Shown: in pieces, positions 24,401 to 40,900 of the stretch
Layout of the letters: each line of letters begins with the position of its first letter
Numbering within the stretch: the first letter of the stretch is position 1
DNA from: Zygnema cylindricum
Lineage: Eukaryota; Streptophyta; Zygnematophyceae; Zygnematales; Zygnemataceae
Length of the DNA: 64,000 nt
Direction of reading: 5' to 3'
Assembly (NCBI GenBank): GCA_037447655.1
Contig: JBBHKE010000813.1
Location: 62,001 to 126,000 of the forward strand
The notes under the pieces: model-generated
What the model was told of the DNA's origin: nothing
Seen by the model: the letters and a program-made list of their open reading frames with translations, nothing else
Databases searched by the model: none
Position numbers and translations under genes: made by a program

Positions 24401-25914
24401 TAGCGATAACAGAAATTGTTACCTAAATTACACAAATAATTTGGAATAACAAGATTTGTTACCGAAGTTTCACAAACAGTTTGCTCTAACATGAATTGTT
24501 ACCTAAATTACACAAAATATTAGCGATAACAAGAATTGTTACCTAAATTAAAAAAACAGTTAGCGATAACAGAAACTGTTACCTAAATTACACAAACTCT
24601 TAGCGATAACAAGATTTGTTACCTAAATTACACAAACTATAATCAATAACAAGAATTGTTACCTAAATTTAACAAACTGTTAGCAATAACAGGAATTGTT
24701 ATCTAAATTACAAAAACAGTTAGCTATAATAGGAATTGTTACCTAATTTACACAAAGAGTTAGCGATAACAAGAATTGTTACCTAAATTACACAAACTGT
24801 TAGCGATAACAGAAATTCTTACCTAAATTACACAAACTATTACCAATAACAGGAATTTTTACCTTAATTACACAAATTGTTAGCGATAACAAGAATTGTT
24901 ACCTATATTACAGAAAACAGTTAGCGATAACATGAACTTTTATCTAATTTACACAAATTGTTATAGATAACATGAATTTTTACCTTAATAACACAAACTA
25001 TTAGCGATAACAAGAATTGTTACCTAAATTATACAAACAATTAGCGATAACAAGAATTGTTACCTAAATTACACAAACAGTTAGCGATAACAACAATTGT
25101 TACCTAAATTACACAAACTATTATCGATAACAAGAATTGTTACCTAAATTACACACACAGTTAGCGATAACAATAATTGTTACCTAAATTACAAAAACAG
25201 TTAGCGATAACAGAAATTGTTACCTAAATTACACAAATTGTTAGCGATAACAAGTTCTGTTACCTAAATTACACAAACTGTTAGCGATAATAGGAATTGT
25301 TACCTAAATTAAACAAATTGTTAGCAATAACAAGAATTGTTACCTAAATTACACAAATAGTTAGCGATAACAGGAATTGTTACCTAAATTACACAAACAG
25401 TTAGCGAAAACTAGAATTGTTACCGAAATTACACAAACAGTTTGCTCTAACATGAATTGCTACCTAAATTACACAAAATATAAGCAAAAACAAGAATTGC
25501 TACCTAAATTACACAAACGGTTAGCGATAACAGGAATTGTTACCTAAATTACACAAACACTTAGCAATAACAAAAAATGTTACCTAAATTATATAAACTG
25601 TTAGCGATAACAGAAATTGTTACCTAAATTACACAAACTGTTAGCGATAACTAGAATTGTTACCTAAATTACACAAACTGTTAGCGATATCAAGGACTAT
25701 TACTTATATTACAGAAACAATTAGCGATAAAAGAAATTGTTATCTAAATTACACAAACTGTTAGCGATAACATGAATTGTAATCTAAATTACACAAACTA
25801 TTAGGGATAACAAGAATTGTTACCTAAATTACACAAAGTATAAGCGAAAACAAGATTTGTTACCTAGATTACACAAACTGTTATCGATAACACGAATTGT
25901 TATCTAAATTACAG

Positions 25915-27240
25915 AAACAGTTAGATATAATAGGAATTGTTACCTAAATTACACAAACATTTAGCGATAACAAGAATTGTTACCTAAATTACACAAACTA
26001 TTAGCGATAACAGGAATTTTTACCTAAATTACACAAACTGTTATCGATAACATGAATTATTACCTATATTACAGAAAACAGTTAGCAATAACAAGAATTG
26101 TTACCTAAATTACAGAAACAGTTAGCGATAACAAAAATTGTTACCTAAACTCCATAAACAGTTAGCGATAACACGAATTGTTACCTAAATTACACAAATT
26201 ATAAGCGAAAACAGGAATTGTTACCTAAATTACACAAATTGTTATCGATAACACGAATTGTTATCTAAATTACAGAAACAGTTAGCGATAAAAGGAATTG
26301 TAACCTAAATTACACAAACATTTAGCGATAACAAGAATTGTTAATTAAATTACATGAACAATTAGCGATAACTGAAATTGTTATCTTAAGTACAGACTGT
26401 TAGCGATAACATGAATTGTTATCTAAATTACACAAACAGTTAAGGATAACAGGAATTGTTACCTAAATTACACAAACCGTTAGCGATAACAAAATTTGTT
26501 ACCTAAATTACACAAATAGTTTGAGCTAACATGAATTGTTACCTAAATTACACAAACTGTTAGCGATAACAGGAAGTGTTACCTAAATTACACAAACACT
26601 TAGCAATGACAAGAATTGTTACCTAAATTACTGAAACAGTTAGCGATAACAGAAATTGTTACCTAAATTACACAAACTGTTAGGGATAACAAGAATTGTT
26701 ACCAAAATTACACAAACAGTTTGCTCTAACATGAATTGTTACCTAAATTACACAAAATATTAACGATAACAGAATTGTTACCTAAATTACACAAACTGTT
26801 ATCGATAACAAGAATTGTAATCTAAATTACACAAACAGTTAGCTATAATAGGAATTGTTACCTAATTTACACAAACAGTTAGCGATAACATCAATTGTTA
26901 CCTAAATTACACAAACTATTAGCGATAACAGGAATTGTTACCTATATTACAGAAAACAGTTAGCGATAACAGGAATTTTTATCTGAATTACACAAACTGT
27001 TATCGATAACAAGAATTCTTACCTTAATAACACAAACTATTAGCGATAACATGAATTGTAATCTAAATTACACAAACTATTAGGGATAACAAGAATTGTT
27101 ACCTAAATTACACAAAGTATAAGCGAAAATAAGATTTGTTACCTAGATTACACAAACTGTTATCGATAACACGAATTGTTATCTAAATTACAGAAACAGT
27201 TAGATATAATAGGAATTGTTACCTAAATTACACAAACATT
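25915..27240 (+). repeat. Higher-order repeat of about 1,279 bp
   Basis: The rare unit TTAGATATAATAGG occurs at 25921 and 27200, each preceded by CACAAAGTATAAGCGAAAA and ACCTAGATTACAC units. The offset of 1,279 bp is about 32 monomers, close to the 1,285-bp period seen at 12-13.5 kb. Confidence 0.7.
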
Positions 27241-29089
27241 TAGCGATAACAAGAATTGTTACCTAAATTACACAAACAATTAGCGATAACAAGAATTATT
27301 ACCTAAATTACACAAACAGTTAATGATAACAAGAATTATCACCTAAATTACACAAATAGTTTGCGCTAACATGAATTGTTACCTAAATTACACCAACTGT
27401 TAGCGATAATAGGAATTGTTACCTAAATTACACAAAATATTAGCCATAACAACAATTGTTACCTAAATTACAGAAACTGTTAGCGATAACAATAATTGTT
27501 ACTTTAATTACACACACGGTTAGCGATAACAATAATTGTTACCTAAATTACACAAACTATTAGCAATAATAGGAATTGTTACCTAAATTACACAAATAGT
27601 TTGCGTTAACATGAATTATTACCTAAATTACACAAACTGTTAGTGATAACAGAAATTGTTACCTAAATTACACAAACACTTAGCAATAACAAGAATTGTT
27701 ACCTAAATTATACAAACAGTTAGCAATAACAGGAATTGTTACCTAAATTACACAAACTGTTAGCGAAAACAATAATTGTTACCGAAATTACACAAATAGT
27801 TTGCTCTAGCATGAATTATTACCTAAATTACACAAAATATAATTGATAAAAAGAATTGCTACCTAAATTACACAAATAGTTAGCGATAATAGGAATTGTT
27901 ACCTAAATTACACAAACACTTAGCAATAACAAGAAATGTTACCTAAATTACATAAACAGTTAGCAATTACAGGAAGTATTACCTAAATTACACAATCTGT
28001 TAGTGATAACTATAATTGTTACCGATATTACACAAACAGTTTGCTCTGACATGAACTGTTATCTAAATTACACAGAATATTAGCGATAAAAGGAATTGTT
28101 ATCTAAATTACACAAACTTTTAGCGATAATAAAAAGTGTTACTTAAATTACAGAAAACAATTAGCGATAACAAGAATTGTTACCTAAATTACACAAACAT
28201 TTAGCGATAACAGGACACATGAATTGTTACCTAAATTACACAAACAGTTAGCAATAACAGGAATTGTAACCTAAATTACACAAACATTTAGCGACAACAA
28301 GAATTGTTACCTAAATTACACAAAGAGTTAGCAATAACAGAAATTGTTACCTAAATTACACAAACAATTAGCGATAACAAGAATTGTTACCTAAATTACA
28401 CAAACAGTTAGCGATAACAGTAATTGTTACCTAAATTACACAAACTATTAGCGATAACAAGAATTGTTACCTAAATAACACAAACTATTAGCGATAACAT
28501 GATATGTTACCTAAATTACACAAACAATTAGAGATAGCAAGAATTGTTGCCTAAATTACACAAACAGTTAGCAATAACACGAATTGTTACCTAAAATACA
28601 CAAACTGTTAGCGATAACAAGAATTGTTACCTATATTACACAAACAGTTTGCACTAACATGAATTCATACCTAAATTACACAAACTATTAGCGATAACAG
28701 GAATTGTTACCTAAATTACACAAACTGTTAGCGATAAAAACAATTGTTACCTAAATTACAAAAACAGTTTAGGCTAACGTGAATTCTTACCTAACTTACA
28801 CAAACTATTAGCGATAACAGGAATTGTTACCTAAATTACACGAACAATTAGCGATAACAAAAATTGTTACCTAAATTACACAAACAGTTAGCGATAACAC
28901 GAATTGTTACCTAAATTACACAATTTGTTAGCGATAACAAAAATTGTAACCTAAATTATACAAACAGTTAGCAATAACAAGAATTATTACCTAAATTACA
29001 CAAACTATTAGCGATAACAAAAATTGTTATCTAAATTACACAAACTGTTAGCGATAACAAGAATTGTTACCTAAATTACACAAACAGTT

Positions 29090-31610
29090 AGCTATAACAC
29101 GAATTGTTACCTAAATTACACAAACTGTTAGCGATAACAACAATTGTAACCTAAATTATACAACAGTTAGCGATAACAAGAATTATTACCCAAGTTACAC
29201 AAACTATTAGGGATAATAGTAATTGTTACCTAAATTACACAAACTGTTAGCGATAACAAGAATTGTGACCTACATTACAAAAAAAATTAGCGATAACAAA
29301 AATTGTTATCTAAATTACACAAACTGTTAGCGATAACATGAATTGTAATCTAAATTACACAAACTATTAGGGATAACAAGAATTTTTACCTAAATTACAG
29401 AAAGAATTAGCGATAACAAGAATTGTTACCTAAATTACACAAATTGTTAGCGATAACAAGAATTGTTACCTAAATTACACAAACTATTAGCGATAACAGG
29501 AATTGTTACCTAAATTACACAAACAATTAGCGATAACAAAAATTGTTACCTAAATTACACAAACAGTTAGCGATAACACGAATTGTTACCTAAATTACAC
29601 AAACTATTAGCGATAACAAGAATTGTTACCTAAATTATACAAACAGTTAGCGATAACAAAAATTGTTACCTAAATTACACAAACTATAAGCGATAACAAG
29701 AATTGTTTCGTTAATTACACAAACTGTTAGCGATAACAATAATTGTTACCTAAATTACACAAGCAGTTTGCGCTAACATGAATTGTTACCTAAATTACAC
29801 AAACAATAAGTGATAACAAGAATTGTTACCTAAATTTCACAAACAATTAGCGATAACAATAATTGTTACCTAAATTACACAAAAAGTTAGCGATAACACG
29901 AATTGTTACCTAAATTACACAAAGTGTTAGCGATAACAAGAATTGTTACGTATATTACAAAAATAGTTAGCGAGAACAAGAATTGTTATCTAAAATACAC
30001 AAACTATTAGCGATAACAGGAATTCTTACCTAAATTACACAAACTGTTAGCGATAACAGGAATTGTTATCTAAATTACATAAACTATTAGCGATAACAGG
30101 AAAAGTAATATATATAACAAAAACTGTTGGGGATAACAAGAATTGTTACCTTAATTATACAAACACTTAACAATAACAGGAAGTGTTACCCAAATTACAC
30201 AAACATTTAGCGACAACAAGAATTGTTACCTAAATTACACAAACTATTAGCGCATAACAAGATATGTTACCTAAATTCCACAAACAATTAGAGATAGCAA
30301 TAATTGTTACCTAAATTACACAAACTGTTAGCAATAACACGAATTGTTACCTAAATTACACAAACAATTAGCAATAACAAGAATTTTAACCTAAATTACA
30401 CAAACATTTAGCGACAACAGGAATTGTTCCCTAAATTACACAAACTGTTAGCGATAACAGGAATTATTACCTAAACTACACAAACAGCTTGGGCTAACAT
30501 GAATTCTTACCTATATTACACAAACTATTAGCGATAACAGGAATTGTTACCTAAATTACACAAACAATTAGCGATAACAAAAATTGTTACCTAAATTACA
30601 CAGACTGTTAGCTATAACACGAATTCTTACCTAAATTACACAAACTGTTAGCAATAACAAGAATTGTTACCTAAATAACAAAAACAGTTAGCGATAACAC
30701 GAATTCTTACATAAATTACACAAACTATTTGCGATAACAAGAATTGTTACCTAAATTACACAAACAGTTAACAACAATTGGAATTGTTACCTAAATTACA
30801 CAAACATTTAGCGACAACAAGATTTGTTACCTAAATTTTACAAACAGTTAGCGATAACACGAATTCTTACATAAATTACACAAACTATTTGCGATAACAA
30901 GAATTTTTACCTAAATTACACAAACAGTTAACAACAATTGGAATTGTTACCTAAATTACACAAACATTTAGCGACAACAAGATTTGTTACCTAAATTTTA
31001 CAAACTGTTAGCGATAACAGGAATTGTTACCTAAATTACAGAAAATGTTAGCGATAACAAGAATTGTAACCTAAATTACACAAACTTTTAGCGATAACAT
31101 AAATTCTTACCTAAATAACACAAACAATTAGCGATAACAAGAATTGTTACCTAAAGTTCACAAATAGTTAGCGATAACATGAATTATTACCTAAATTACA
31201 CAAACTGTTAGCGATAACATGAATTGTTACCTAAATTACACAAACAGTTTGCGATAATATGAATTGATACCTAAATTACACAAACTATTAGCGATAACAA
31301 GAATTGTTACCTAAATTACACAAACTATTAGCGATAACAAGAATTGTTACCTAAATTACACAAACTGTTAGCGATAACCTGAATTGTTACCTAAATTACA
31401 CAAACAGTTTGCGCAAATATGAATTGTTACCTAATTACAAAAACAATTAGAGATAGCAAGAATTGTTACCTAAATTACATAAACAGTTACAATAACAGGA
31501 ATTGTTACCTAAATTACACAAACAGCTAGCGATAACAGAAATTGTTACCTAAATTACACAAACAATTAGCGATACCAAGAATTGAATATAAATTACACAA
31601 ACTATTAGCG
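29090..31610 (+). repeat. About 2.5-kb segment duplicated at 32725-35285 (offset 3,635-3,674 bp)
   Basis: The rare word AGGAAAAGTAATATATAT starts at 30098 and 33733, and TTTCGTTAATTACAC at 29706 and 33341; both give 3,635 bp. Further right, CTAATTACAA at 31431 and 35105 gives 3,674 bp, so the copies differ by an insertion or deletion of about one monomer. It is the longest duplication I could trace by eye. Confidence 0.85.
30684..31003 (+). repeat. 160-bp (four-monomer) tandem duplication
   Basis: A four-monomer series (ACACGAATTCTTACATAAAT, ACTATTTGCG, TTAACAACAATTGG, GCGACAACAAGATTTG) occurs at 30684-30843 and again at 30844-31003. In the larger duplicated copy near 34205-34360 the series is present once, so this small duplication arose, or was lost, after the 2.5-kb duplication. 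Confidence 0.8.
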
Positions 31611-34600
31611 ATAACAAAAATTGTTATTTAATTACACAAACTGTTAGCGATAACAAGAATTGTTACCTACATTACAAAAACAATTAGCGATAACAGAAAT
31701 TGTTATCTAAATTACACAAACTGTTAGCGATAACATGAATTGTAATCTACATTACACAAACTATTAGGGATAACAAGAATTTTTACCTAAATTACATAAC
31801 GAGTTACAATAACATGAATTGTTACCTAAATTACACAAACAGTTAGCAATAACATGAATTGTAACCTAAATTACACAAACATTTAGCGACAACAATAATT
31901 GTTACCTAAATTACACAAACAGTTAGCAATAACAGAAATTGTTTCCTAAATTACAAAAACAATTAGCGATAACAAGAATTGTTACCTAAATTACACAAAC
32001 AGTTAGCGATAATAGTAATTGTTACCTAAATTAAACAAACTATTAGTGATAACAAGAATTGTTACCTAAATTACACAAACTATTAGCGATAACATAACAT
32101 CTTACCTAAATTACACAAACAATTAGAGATAGCAAAAATTGTTACCTAAATTACACAAACAGTTAGCGATAACAAGAATTGTTACCTAAATTACACAATC
32201 AGTTTGCACTAACAGGAATTGTTACCTAAATTACACAAACTGTTAGCGATAGCAACAATTGTTACCTAAATTACACAAACAGTTTGGGCTAACATGAATT
32301 CTTACCTAAATTACACAAACTATTAGCGATAACAAGAATTGTTACCTAAATTACATAAACAATTAGCGATAACAAAAATTGTTACCTAAATTACCCAAAC
32401 AGTTAGCGATAACACGAATTGTTACCTAAATTACACAAACTGTTAGCGATAACAAGAATTGTAACCTAAATTATACAAACAGTTAGCGATAACAAGAATT
32501 ATTACCTAAATTACACAAACTATTAGGGATAACACGAATTGTTACCTTAATTACACAAACTGTTAGCGATAACAAGAATTGTTACCTAAATTACACAAAC
32601 AGTTTGCGCTAACATGAATTGTTACCTAAATTACACAAACTATTAGCGATAACAAGAATTGTGACCTAAATTTCACAAACAATTAGCGATAACAAAAATT
32701 GTTACCTAAATTACACAAACAGTTAGCGATAACACGAATTGTTACCTAAATTACACAAACTGTTAGCGATAACAAGAATTGTAACCTAAATTATACAAAC
32801 AGTTAGCGATAACAAGAATTATTACCCAAATTACACAAACTATTAGGGATAACAGGAATTGTTACCTAAATTACACAAACTGTTAGCGATAACAAGAATT
32901 GTGACCTACATTACAAAAACAATTAGCAATAACAGAAATTGTTATCTAAATTACACAAACTGTTAGCGATAACATGAATTGTAATCTAAATTACACAAAC
33001 TATTAGGGATAACAAGAATTTTTACCTAAATTACAGAAAGAATTAGCGATAACAATAATTGTTACCTAAATTACACAAATTGTTAGCGATAACAAGAATT
33101 GTTACCTAAATTACACAAACTATTAGCGATAACAGGAATTGTTACCTAAATTACACAAACAATTAGCGATAACAAAAATTGTTACCTAAATTACACAAAC
33201 AGTTAGCGTAACACGAATTGTTACCTAAATTACACAAACTGTTAGCGATAACAAGAATTGTTACCTAAATTATACAAACAGTTAGCGATAACAAGAATTG
33301 TTACCTAAATTACACAAACTATAAGCGATAACAAGAATTGTTTCGTTAATTACACAAACTGTTAGCGATAACAATAATTGTTACCTAAATTACACAAGCA
33401 GTTTGCGCTAACATGAATTGTTACCTAAATTACACAAACAATAAGTGATAACAAGAATTGTTACCTAAATTTCACAAACAATTAGCGATAACAATAATTG
33501 TTACCTAAATTACACAAAAAGTTAGCGATAACACGAATTGTTACCTAAATTACACAAAGTGTTAGCGATAACAAGAATTGTTACGTATATTACAAAAATA
33601 GTTAGCGAGAACAAGAATTGTTATCTAAAATACACAAACTATTAGCGATAACAGGAATTCTTACCTAAATTACACAAACTGTTAGCGATAACAGGAATTG
33701 TTATCTAAATTACATAAACTATTAGCGATAACAGGAAAAGTAATATATATTACAAAAACTGTTGGGGATAACAAGAATTGTTACCTTAATTATACAAACA
33801 CTTAACAATAACAGGAAGTGTTACCCAAATTACACAAACATTTAGCGACAACAAGAATTGTTACCTAAATTACACAAACTATTAGCGATAACAAGATATG
33901 TTACCTAAATTCCACAAACAATTAGAGATAGCAATAATTGTTACCTAAATTACACAAACTGTTAGCAATAACACGAATTGTTACCTAAATTACACAAACA
34001 TTTAGCGACAACAAGAATTGTTACCTAAATTACACAAACTGTTAGCGATAACAGGAATTGTTACCTAAACTACACAAACAGCTTGCGCTAACTTGAATTC
34101 TTACCTATATTACACAAACTGTTAGCGATAACAGGAATTGTTACCAAAATTACACAAACAATTAGCGATAACAAAAATTGTTACCTAAATTACACAGACT
34201 GTTAGCTATAACACGAATTCTTACATAAATTACACAAACTATTTGCGATAACAAGAATTGTTACCTACATTACACAAACAGTTAACAACAATTGGAATTG
34301 TTAACTAAATTACACAAACATTTAGCGACAACAAGATTTGTTACCTAAATTTTACAAACTGTTAGCGATAACAGGAATTGTCACCTAAATTACAGAAAAT
34401 GTTAGCGATAACAAGAATTGTTACCTAAATTACACAAACTTTTAGCGATAACAAAAATTCTTACCTAAATAACACAAACAATTAGCGATAACAAGAATTG
34501 TTACCTAAAGTTCACAAATAGTTAGCGATAACATGAATTGTTACCTAAATTACACAAACTGTTAGCGATAACAAGAATTGTTACCTAAATTACACAAACA

Positions 34601-36640
34601 GTTTGCGATAATAAGAATTGATACCTAAATTACACAAACTATTAGCGATAACAAGAATTGTTACCCAATTACACAAACTATTAGCGATAAGAAGAATTGT
34701 TACCTAAATTACACAAACTGTTAGCGATAACAGGAATTGTTACCTAAATCACACAAACTGTTAGCGATAACAAGAATTGTTACCTAAATTACAGAAACAG
34801 TTAGCGATAAAAAGATTTGTTTCCTAAATTTTACAAACTGTTAGCGATAATAGGAATTGTTACCTAAATTACACAAATTGTTAGCGATAACAAGAATTTT
34901 TACCTAAATTACACAAACTATTAGCGATAACAGAAATTGTAACCTAAATTACACAAACAATTAGCGATAACAACAACTGTTACCTTAATTTACACAAACA
35001 GTTAGCGATAACATGAATTGTTACCTAAATTACACAAACTGTTAGCGATAACCTGAATTGTTACCTAAATTACACAAAAAGTTTGCGCAAATATGAATTG
35101 TTACCTAATTACAAAAACAATTAGAGATAGCAAGAATTGTTACCTAAATTACATAAACAGTTACAATAACAGGAATTGTTACCTAAATTACACAAACAGC
35201 TAGCGATAACAGAAATTGTTACCTAAATTACACAAACAATTAGCGATACCAAGAATTGTATATAAATTACACAAACTATTAGCGATACAAGAATTTTTAC
35301 CTGAATTAAAAAAACTATTAGCGATAACATGATATGTTACCTAAATTACACAAACAACTAGAGATAGCAAGAATTGTTACCTAAATTACACAAACAGTTA
35401 GCAATAACACGAATTGTTATCTAAAATACACAAACTGTTAGCAATAACAAGAATTGTTACCTAAATTACACAAACAGTTTGCGCTATCATGAATTCTTAC
35501 CTAAATTACACAAACTATTAGCGATAATAGGAATTTTTACCTAAATTACACAAACTGTTAGCGATAACAAGAATTGTTAGTTAAATTACACAAACACTTT
35601 GTGCTAACATGAATTCTTACCTAAATTACACAAACTATTAGTGATAACAGGAATTGTTACTTAAATTACACAAACAATTAGCGATAACAAAAATTGTTAC
35701 CTAAATTACACAAACAGTTAGCGATAACACGAATTGTTACCTAAATTACACAAATTGTTAGCGATAACAAGAATTGTTACCTAAATTACACAAACAATAA
35801 GCGATAACAAGAATTGTTACCTAAATTACACAAACTATTAGCGATAACAAGAATTGTTATCTAAATTACACAAACTGTTATAGATAACAAGAATTGTAAT
35901 ATAAATTACACAAACTGTTTGGGATAACAAGAATTGTTACCTAAATTACACAAACAGTTAACAATAACAGGAATTGTTACATAAATTACACAAACATTTA
36001 GTGACAACAAGAATTGTGACCTAAATTACACAAACTCTTAGCGATAACAAGAATTGTTACTGAAATTACACAAACAGCTTGCTCTAACATGAATTGTTAC
36101 CTTAATTAAACAAAATATTAGCGATTATAAGAATTGTTACCTAAATTACACAGACAGTTAGCGACAACAAGAACTGTTATCTAAATTATACACACAGTTA
36201 GCGATAACAAGAATTGTTACCTAAATTTCCTAACTATTAGCGATAACAGGAATTGTTACCTAAATTACACAAACTGTTAGCGATAACAGGAATTGTTACT
36301 TAAATTACAGAAACAATTAGCGATAACAGAAATTGTTATCTAAATTACATAAACTGTTAGCGATAACATGAATTGTAATCTAAATTACACAAACTTTTAG
36401 GGATAACAAGAATTGTTACCTAAATCACACAAACAATTAGCGATAACAAAAATTGTTACCTAAATTACACAACTATTAGCGATAACAGGAATTGTTACCT
36501 AAATTACACAAACAATTAGCGATAACAAGAATTATTACCTAAATTACTAAAACAGTTGCGAAAACATGAATTGTTACCTAAATTACACAAAGAATTAGCA
36601 ATAACAGGAATTTTTACCTAAATTACACAAACTATTAGCG

Positions 36641-37120
36641 ATAACAGGAATTGTTACCTAAATTACACAAACAATTAGCGATAACAAAAATTGTTACCTA
36701 AATTACAAATACAGTTAGCGATAACACGAATTCTTACCTAAATTACACAAACTGTTTGGGATAACAAGAATTGTTACCTAAATTACACAAAGAGTTAACA
36801 ATAACAAGAATTGTTACCTAAATTACACAAACAGTTTGCAATAACAGGAATTGTTACCTAAATTACACAAACTGTTATCGATAAAAAAAATTGTTACCTA
36901 AATTACACAAACAGTTTGCGCTAACATGAATTCTTACCTAAATTACACAAACTATTAGCGATAACAGGAATTGTTACCTAAATTACACAAACAATTAGCG
37001 ATAACAAAAATTGTTACCTAAATTACAAATACAGTTAGCGATAACACGAATTCTTACCTAAATTACACAAACTGTTTGGGATAACAAGAATTGTTACCTA
37101 AATTACACAAAGAGTTAACA
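36641..37120 (+). repeat. 320-bp (eight-monomer) higher-order repeat
   Basis: The series AATTACAAATACAG, ACACGAATTCTTACC, ACTGTTTGGGATAAC, AAAGAGTTAACAATAAC occurs from 36701 and from 37021, an offset of exactly 320 bp. The copies are nearly identical. Confidence 0.8.
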
Positions 37121-38939
37121 ATAACACGAATTGTTACCTAAATTACACAAAGAATTAGCAATAACAGGAATTTTTACCTAAATTACAAAAACATTTAGTG
37201 ACAACAAGATTTGTTACCTAAATTTTACAAACTGTTAGCCATAACAGGAATTGTTACCTAAATTACAGAAGTTGTTAGCGATAACAAGAATTGTTACCTA
37301 AATTACACTAACTATTAATGATAACAAAAATTGTTACCTAAATTACACAAACAATTAGCGATAACATGAATTGTTACCTAAATTACACAAATAGTTAGCG
37401 ATAACATGAATAGTTACCTAAATTACACAAACTGTTAGCAATAACAAGAATTATAACCTAAATTACACAAACAGTTTGCATTATATGAATTGATACCTAA
37501 ATTACACAAACTATTAGCGATAACAAGAATTGTTACCTAAATTACACAAACTATTAGCGATAACAAGAAATGTTACCTAAACTACACAAACTGTTAGCGA
37601 TAACAAAAATTGTCACCTAAATTATAGAAACAGTTAGCAATAACAAGATTTGTTACCTAAATTTTACAAACTGTTAGCGATAATAGGAATTTTTACCTAA
37701 ATTACACAAATTGTTAGCGATAACAAGAATAGTTACCTAAATTACACAAACTATTAGCGATATTAGAAATTGTTACCTAAATTACACAAACAACAATTAT
37801 AGATAGGAAGAATTGTTACCTAAATTACACAAACAGTTAGAAATAACTCGAATTGTTACCTAAAATACACAAACTGTTAGCGATAACAATAATTGTTACC
37901 TAAATTACACAAACAGTTTGCGCTAACATGAATTCTTACCTAAATTACACAAACTATTAGCGATAACTGGAATTGTTACCTAAATTACTTCAACAATTAG
38001 CGATAACAATTATGATTACCTAAATTACACAAACAGTTAGCGATAACACGAATTGTTACCTTTTCACAAACTGTTAGCGATAACAAGAATTGTCACCTAA
38101 ATTACACAAACAGTTAGCGATAACAAGAATGGTTACCTAAATTACCCAAACTATTAGCGATAACACGAATTATTACCTTAATTACACAAATTGTTAGCGA
38201 TAACAAGAATTGTTACCTAAATTACAGAAACAGTTTGCGCTAACAAGAATTGTTACCTAAATTACACAAACTATTAGCGATAACACGAATTGTTACCTAA
38301 ATTACACAAACAGTTAGCGATAACACGAATTGTTACCTAAATTACACAAAGTGTTAGCGATAACAAGAATTGTTACCTAAATTGTACAAACAGTTAGCGA
38401 TAACAAGTATTGTTATCTAAATTACACAAACTGTTAGCGATAACAGGAATTGTAATATAAATTACACAAACAGTTTGGGATAACAAGAATTGTTACCTAA
38501 ATTACATAAACAGTTAATAATAACAGTATTTGTTACCTAAATTACACAAACATTTAGCGACAACAAGAATTGTGACCTAAATTACAAAAACATTTAGCGA
38601 TAACAAGAATTGTTACCTAAATTACACATAATAGTAGCGATAACAAGAATTGTTATCTAAATTACACAAACAGTTAGCGATAACACGAATAGTTACCTAA
38701 ATTACACAAAGTGTTAGCAATAACAAGAATTGTTACCAAATTACACAAATAGTTTGCGCTAACATGAATTGTTACCTAAATGACACAAAGTGTTAGCGAT
38801 AACAGGAATTGTTTCCTTAATTACACAAACACTTACCAATAACAAGAATTGTTACCTAAATTACACAAACAGTTAGCGATAACAGGAATTGTTACCAAAA
38901 TTACACAAACTGTTAGCGATAACAAGAATTGTTACCAAA

Positions 38940-40900
38940 ATAACACAAACTGTTTGCTCTAACATGAATTGACACCTAAATTATACAAAATATTAGCGAT
39001 AAAGAATTGTTACCTGAATTACAGAAACAGTTAGAGATTACAAGAATTGTTACCTAAATTACACAAATTGTTAGCGATAACAAGAATTGTTACCTAAATT
39101 ACACACATAGTTAGTGATAACAAAAATTGTTACCTAATTACACTAACTATTAGCGATAACAGGAATTGTTACCTAAATCACACAAACTGTTAGCGATAAC
39201 AGGAATTGTTACTTAAATTACAAAAACAATTAACGATAATAGAAATTGTTATCTAAATTACACAAACTGTTAGCGATAACATGAATTGTAATCTAAATTA
39301 CACAAACTATTAGGGATAACAAGTATTGTTACCTAAATTACACAACTATTAGCGATAACAATAATTGTTACCTAAATTTCACAAAAATGTTAGCGATAAC
39401 AGGAATTGTTATCTAAATTAGAGAAACTGTTAGCGATAAACAAGAATTGTAATATAAATTACACAAACTGTTTGAATAACAAGAATTGTTACCTAAATTA
39501 CACAAACAGTTAACAATAACAGGAATTGTTACCTAAATTACACAAACATTTAGCGACAACAGGAATTGTTACCTAAATTACACAAACTGTTAGAAATAAC
39601 AAAAATTGTTACCGAAATTACACTAACAGTTTGCTCTAACATGAATTGTTACCTAAATTACACATAATATTAGCGAAAACAAGAATTGTTATCTAAATTA
39701 CACAAACAGTTAGCGATAACAGGAATTGTTACCTAAATTACACAAACTGTTAGCGATAACAAAAATTGTTACCTAAATTACACACACAGTTAGCGATAAC
39801 AAGAATTGCTACCTAAATTACACAAACAATTAGCGATAACAAGAATTGTTACCTAAATTACACAAATTGTTAGCGATAACAGGAATTGTTACTTAAATTA
39901 CACAAACAATTAGCAATAACAGAAATTGTTATCTAATGTACACAAACTGTTAGCAATAAAATGAATTGTAATCTAAATTACAGAAAGAGTTAAGGATAAC
40001 AGGAATTCTTACCTAAATTACACAAACCGTTAGCAATAACAAGAATTGTTACCTAAATTACACAAATAGTTTGCGCTAACATGAATTGTTACCTAAATTA
40101 CACAAACTGTTAGCGATAACAAGAATTGTTTCCTAAATTACACAAACACTTACCAATAACAAGAATTGTTACCTTAATTACACAAACAGTTAGCGATAAC
40201 AGGAATTGTTACCAAAATTACACAAACTGTTAGCGATAACAAGAATTGTTACCAAAATTACACAAACAGTTTGCTCTAACATGAATTGACACCTAAATTA
40301 TACAATATATTAGTGATAACAAGAATTGTTACCTGAATTACACAAACAGTTAGCGATAACAGGAATTGTTACCTAAATTACACAAACTGTTAGCGATAAC
40401 AAAAATTGTTACCTAAATTACACACAGAGTTAGTGATAACAAAAATTGTTACCTAATTACACTAACTATTAGCGATAACAAGAATTGTTACCTAAATCAC
40501 ACAAACTGTTAGCGATAACACGAATTGTTACTTAAATTACAGAAACAATTAACGATAATAGAAATTGTTATCTAAATTACACAAATTGTTAGCGATAACA
40601 CGAATTGTTACTTAAATTACAGAAACAATTAACGATAACAGGAATTATTACCTAAATTACACAAATTGTTAGCGATAACAAGAAGTGTTACCTAAATTAC
40701 ACAAACACTTACCAATAACAAGAATTGTTACCTTAATTACACAAACAGTTAGCGATAACAGGAATTGTTACCAAAATTACACAAACTGTTAGCGATAACA
40801 AGAATTGTTACCAAAATTACACAAACAGTTTGCTCTAACATGAATTGACACCTAAATTATACAATATATTAGTGGTAACAAGAATTGTTACATGAATTAC
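38940..40900 (+). repeat. Higher-order repeat of about 1,319 bp with a third partial copy
   Basis: ACCTAATTACACTAACTATT is found at 39131 and 40450 (offset 1,319). The unit TTTGCTCTAACATGAATTG followed by ACACCTAAATTATACAA occurs near 38951, 40271 and 40831, the last two 560 bp apart. Confidence 0.7.
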
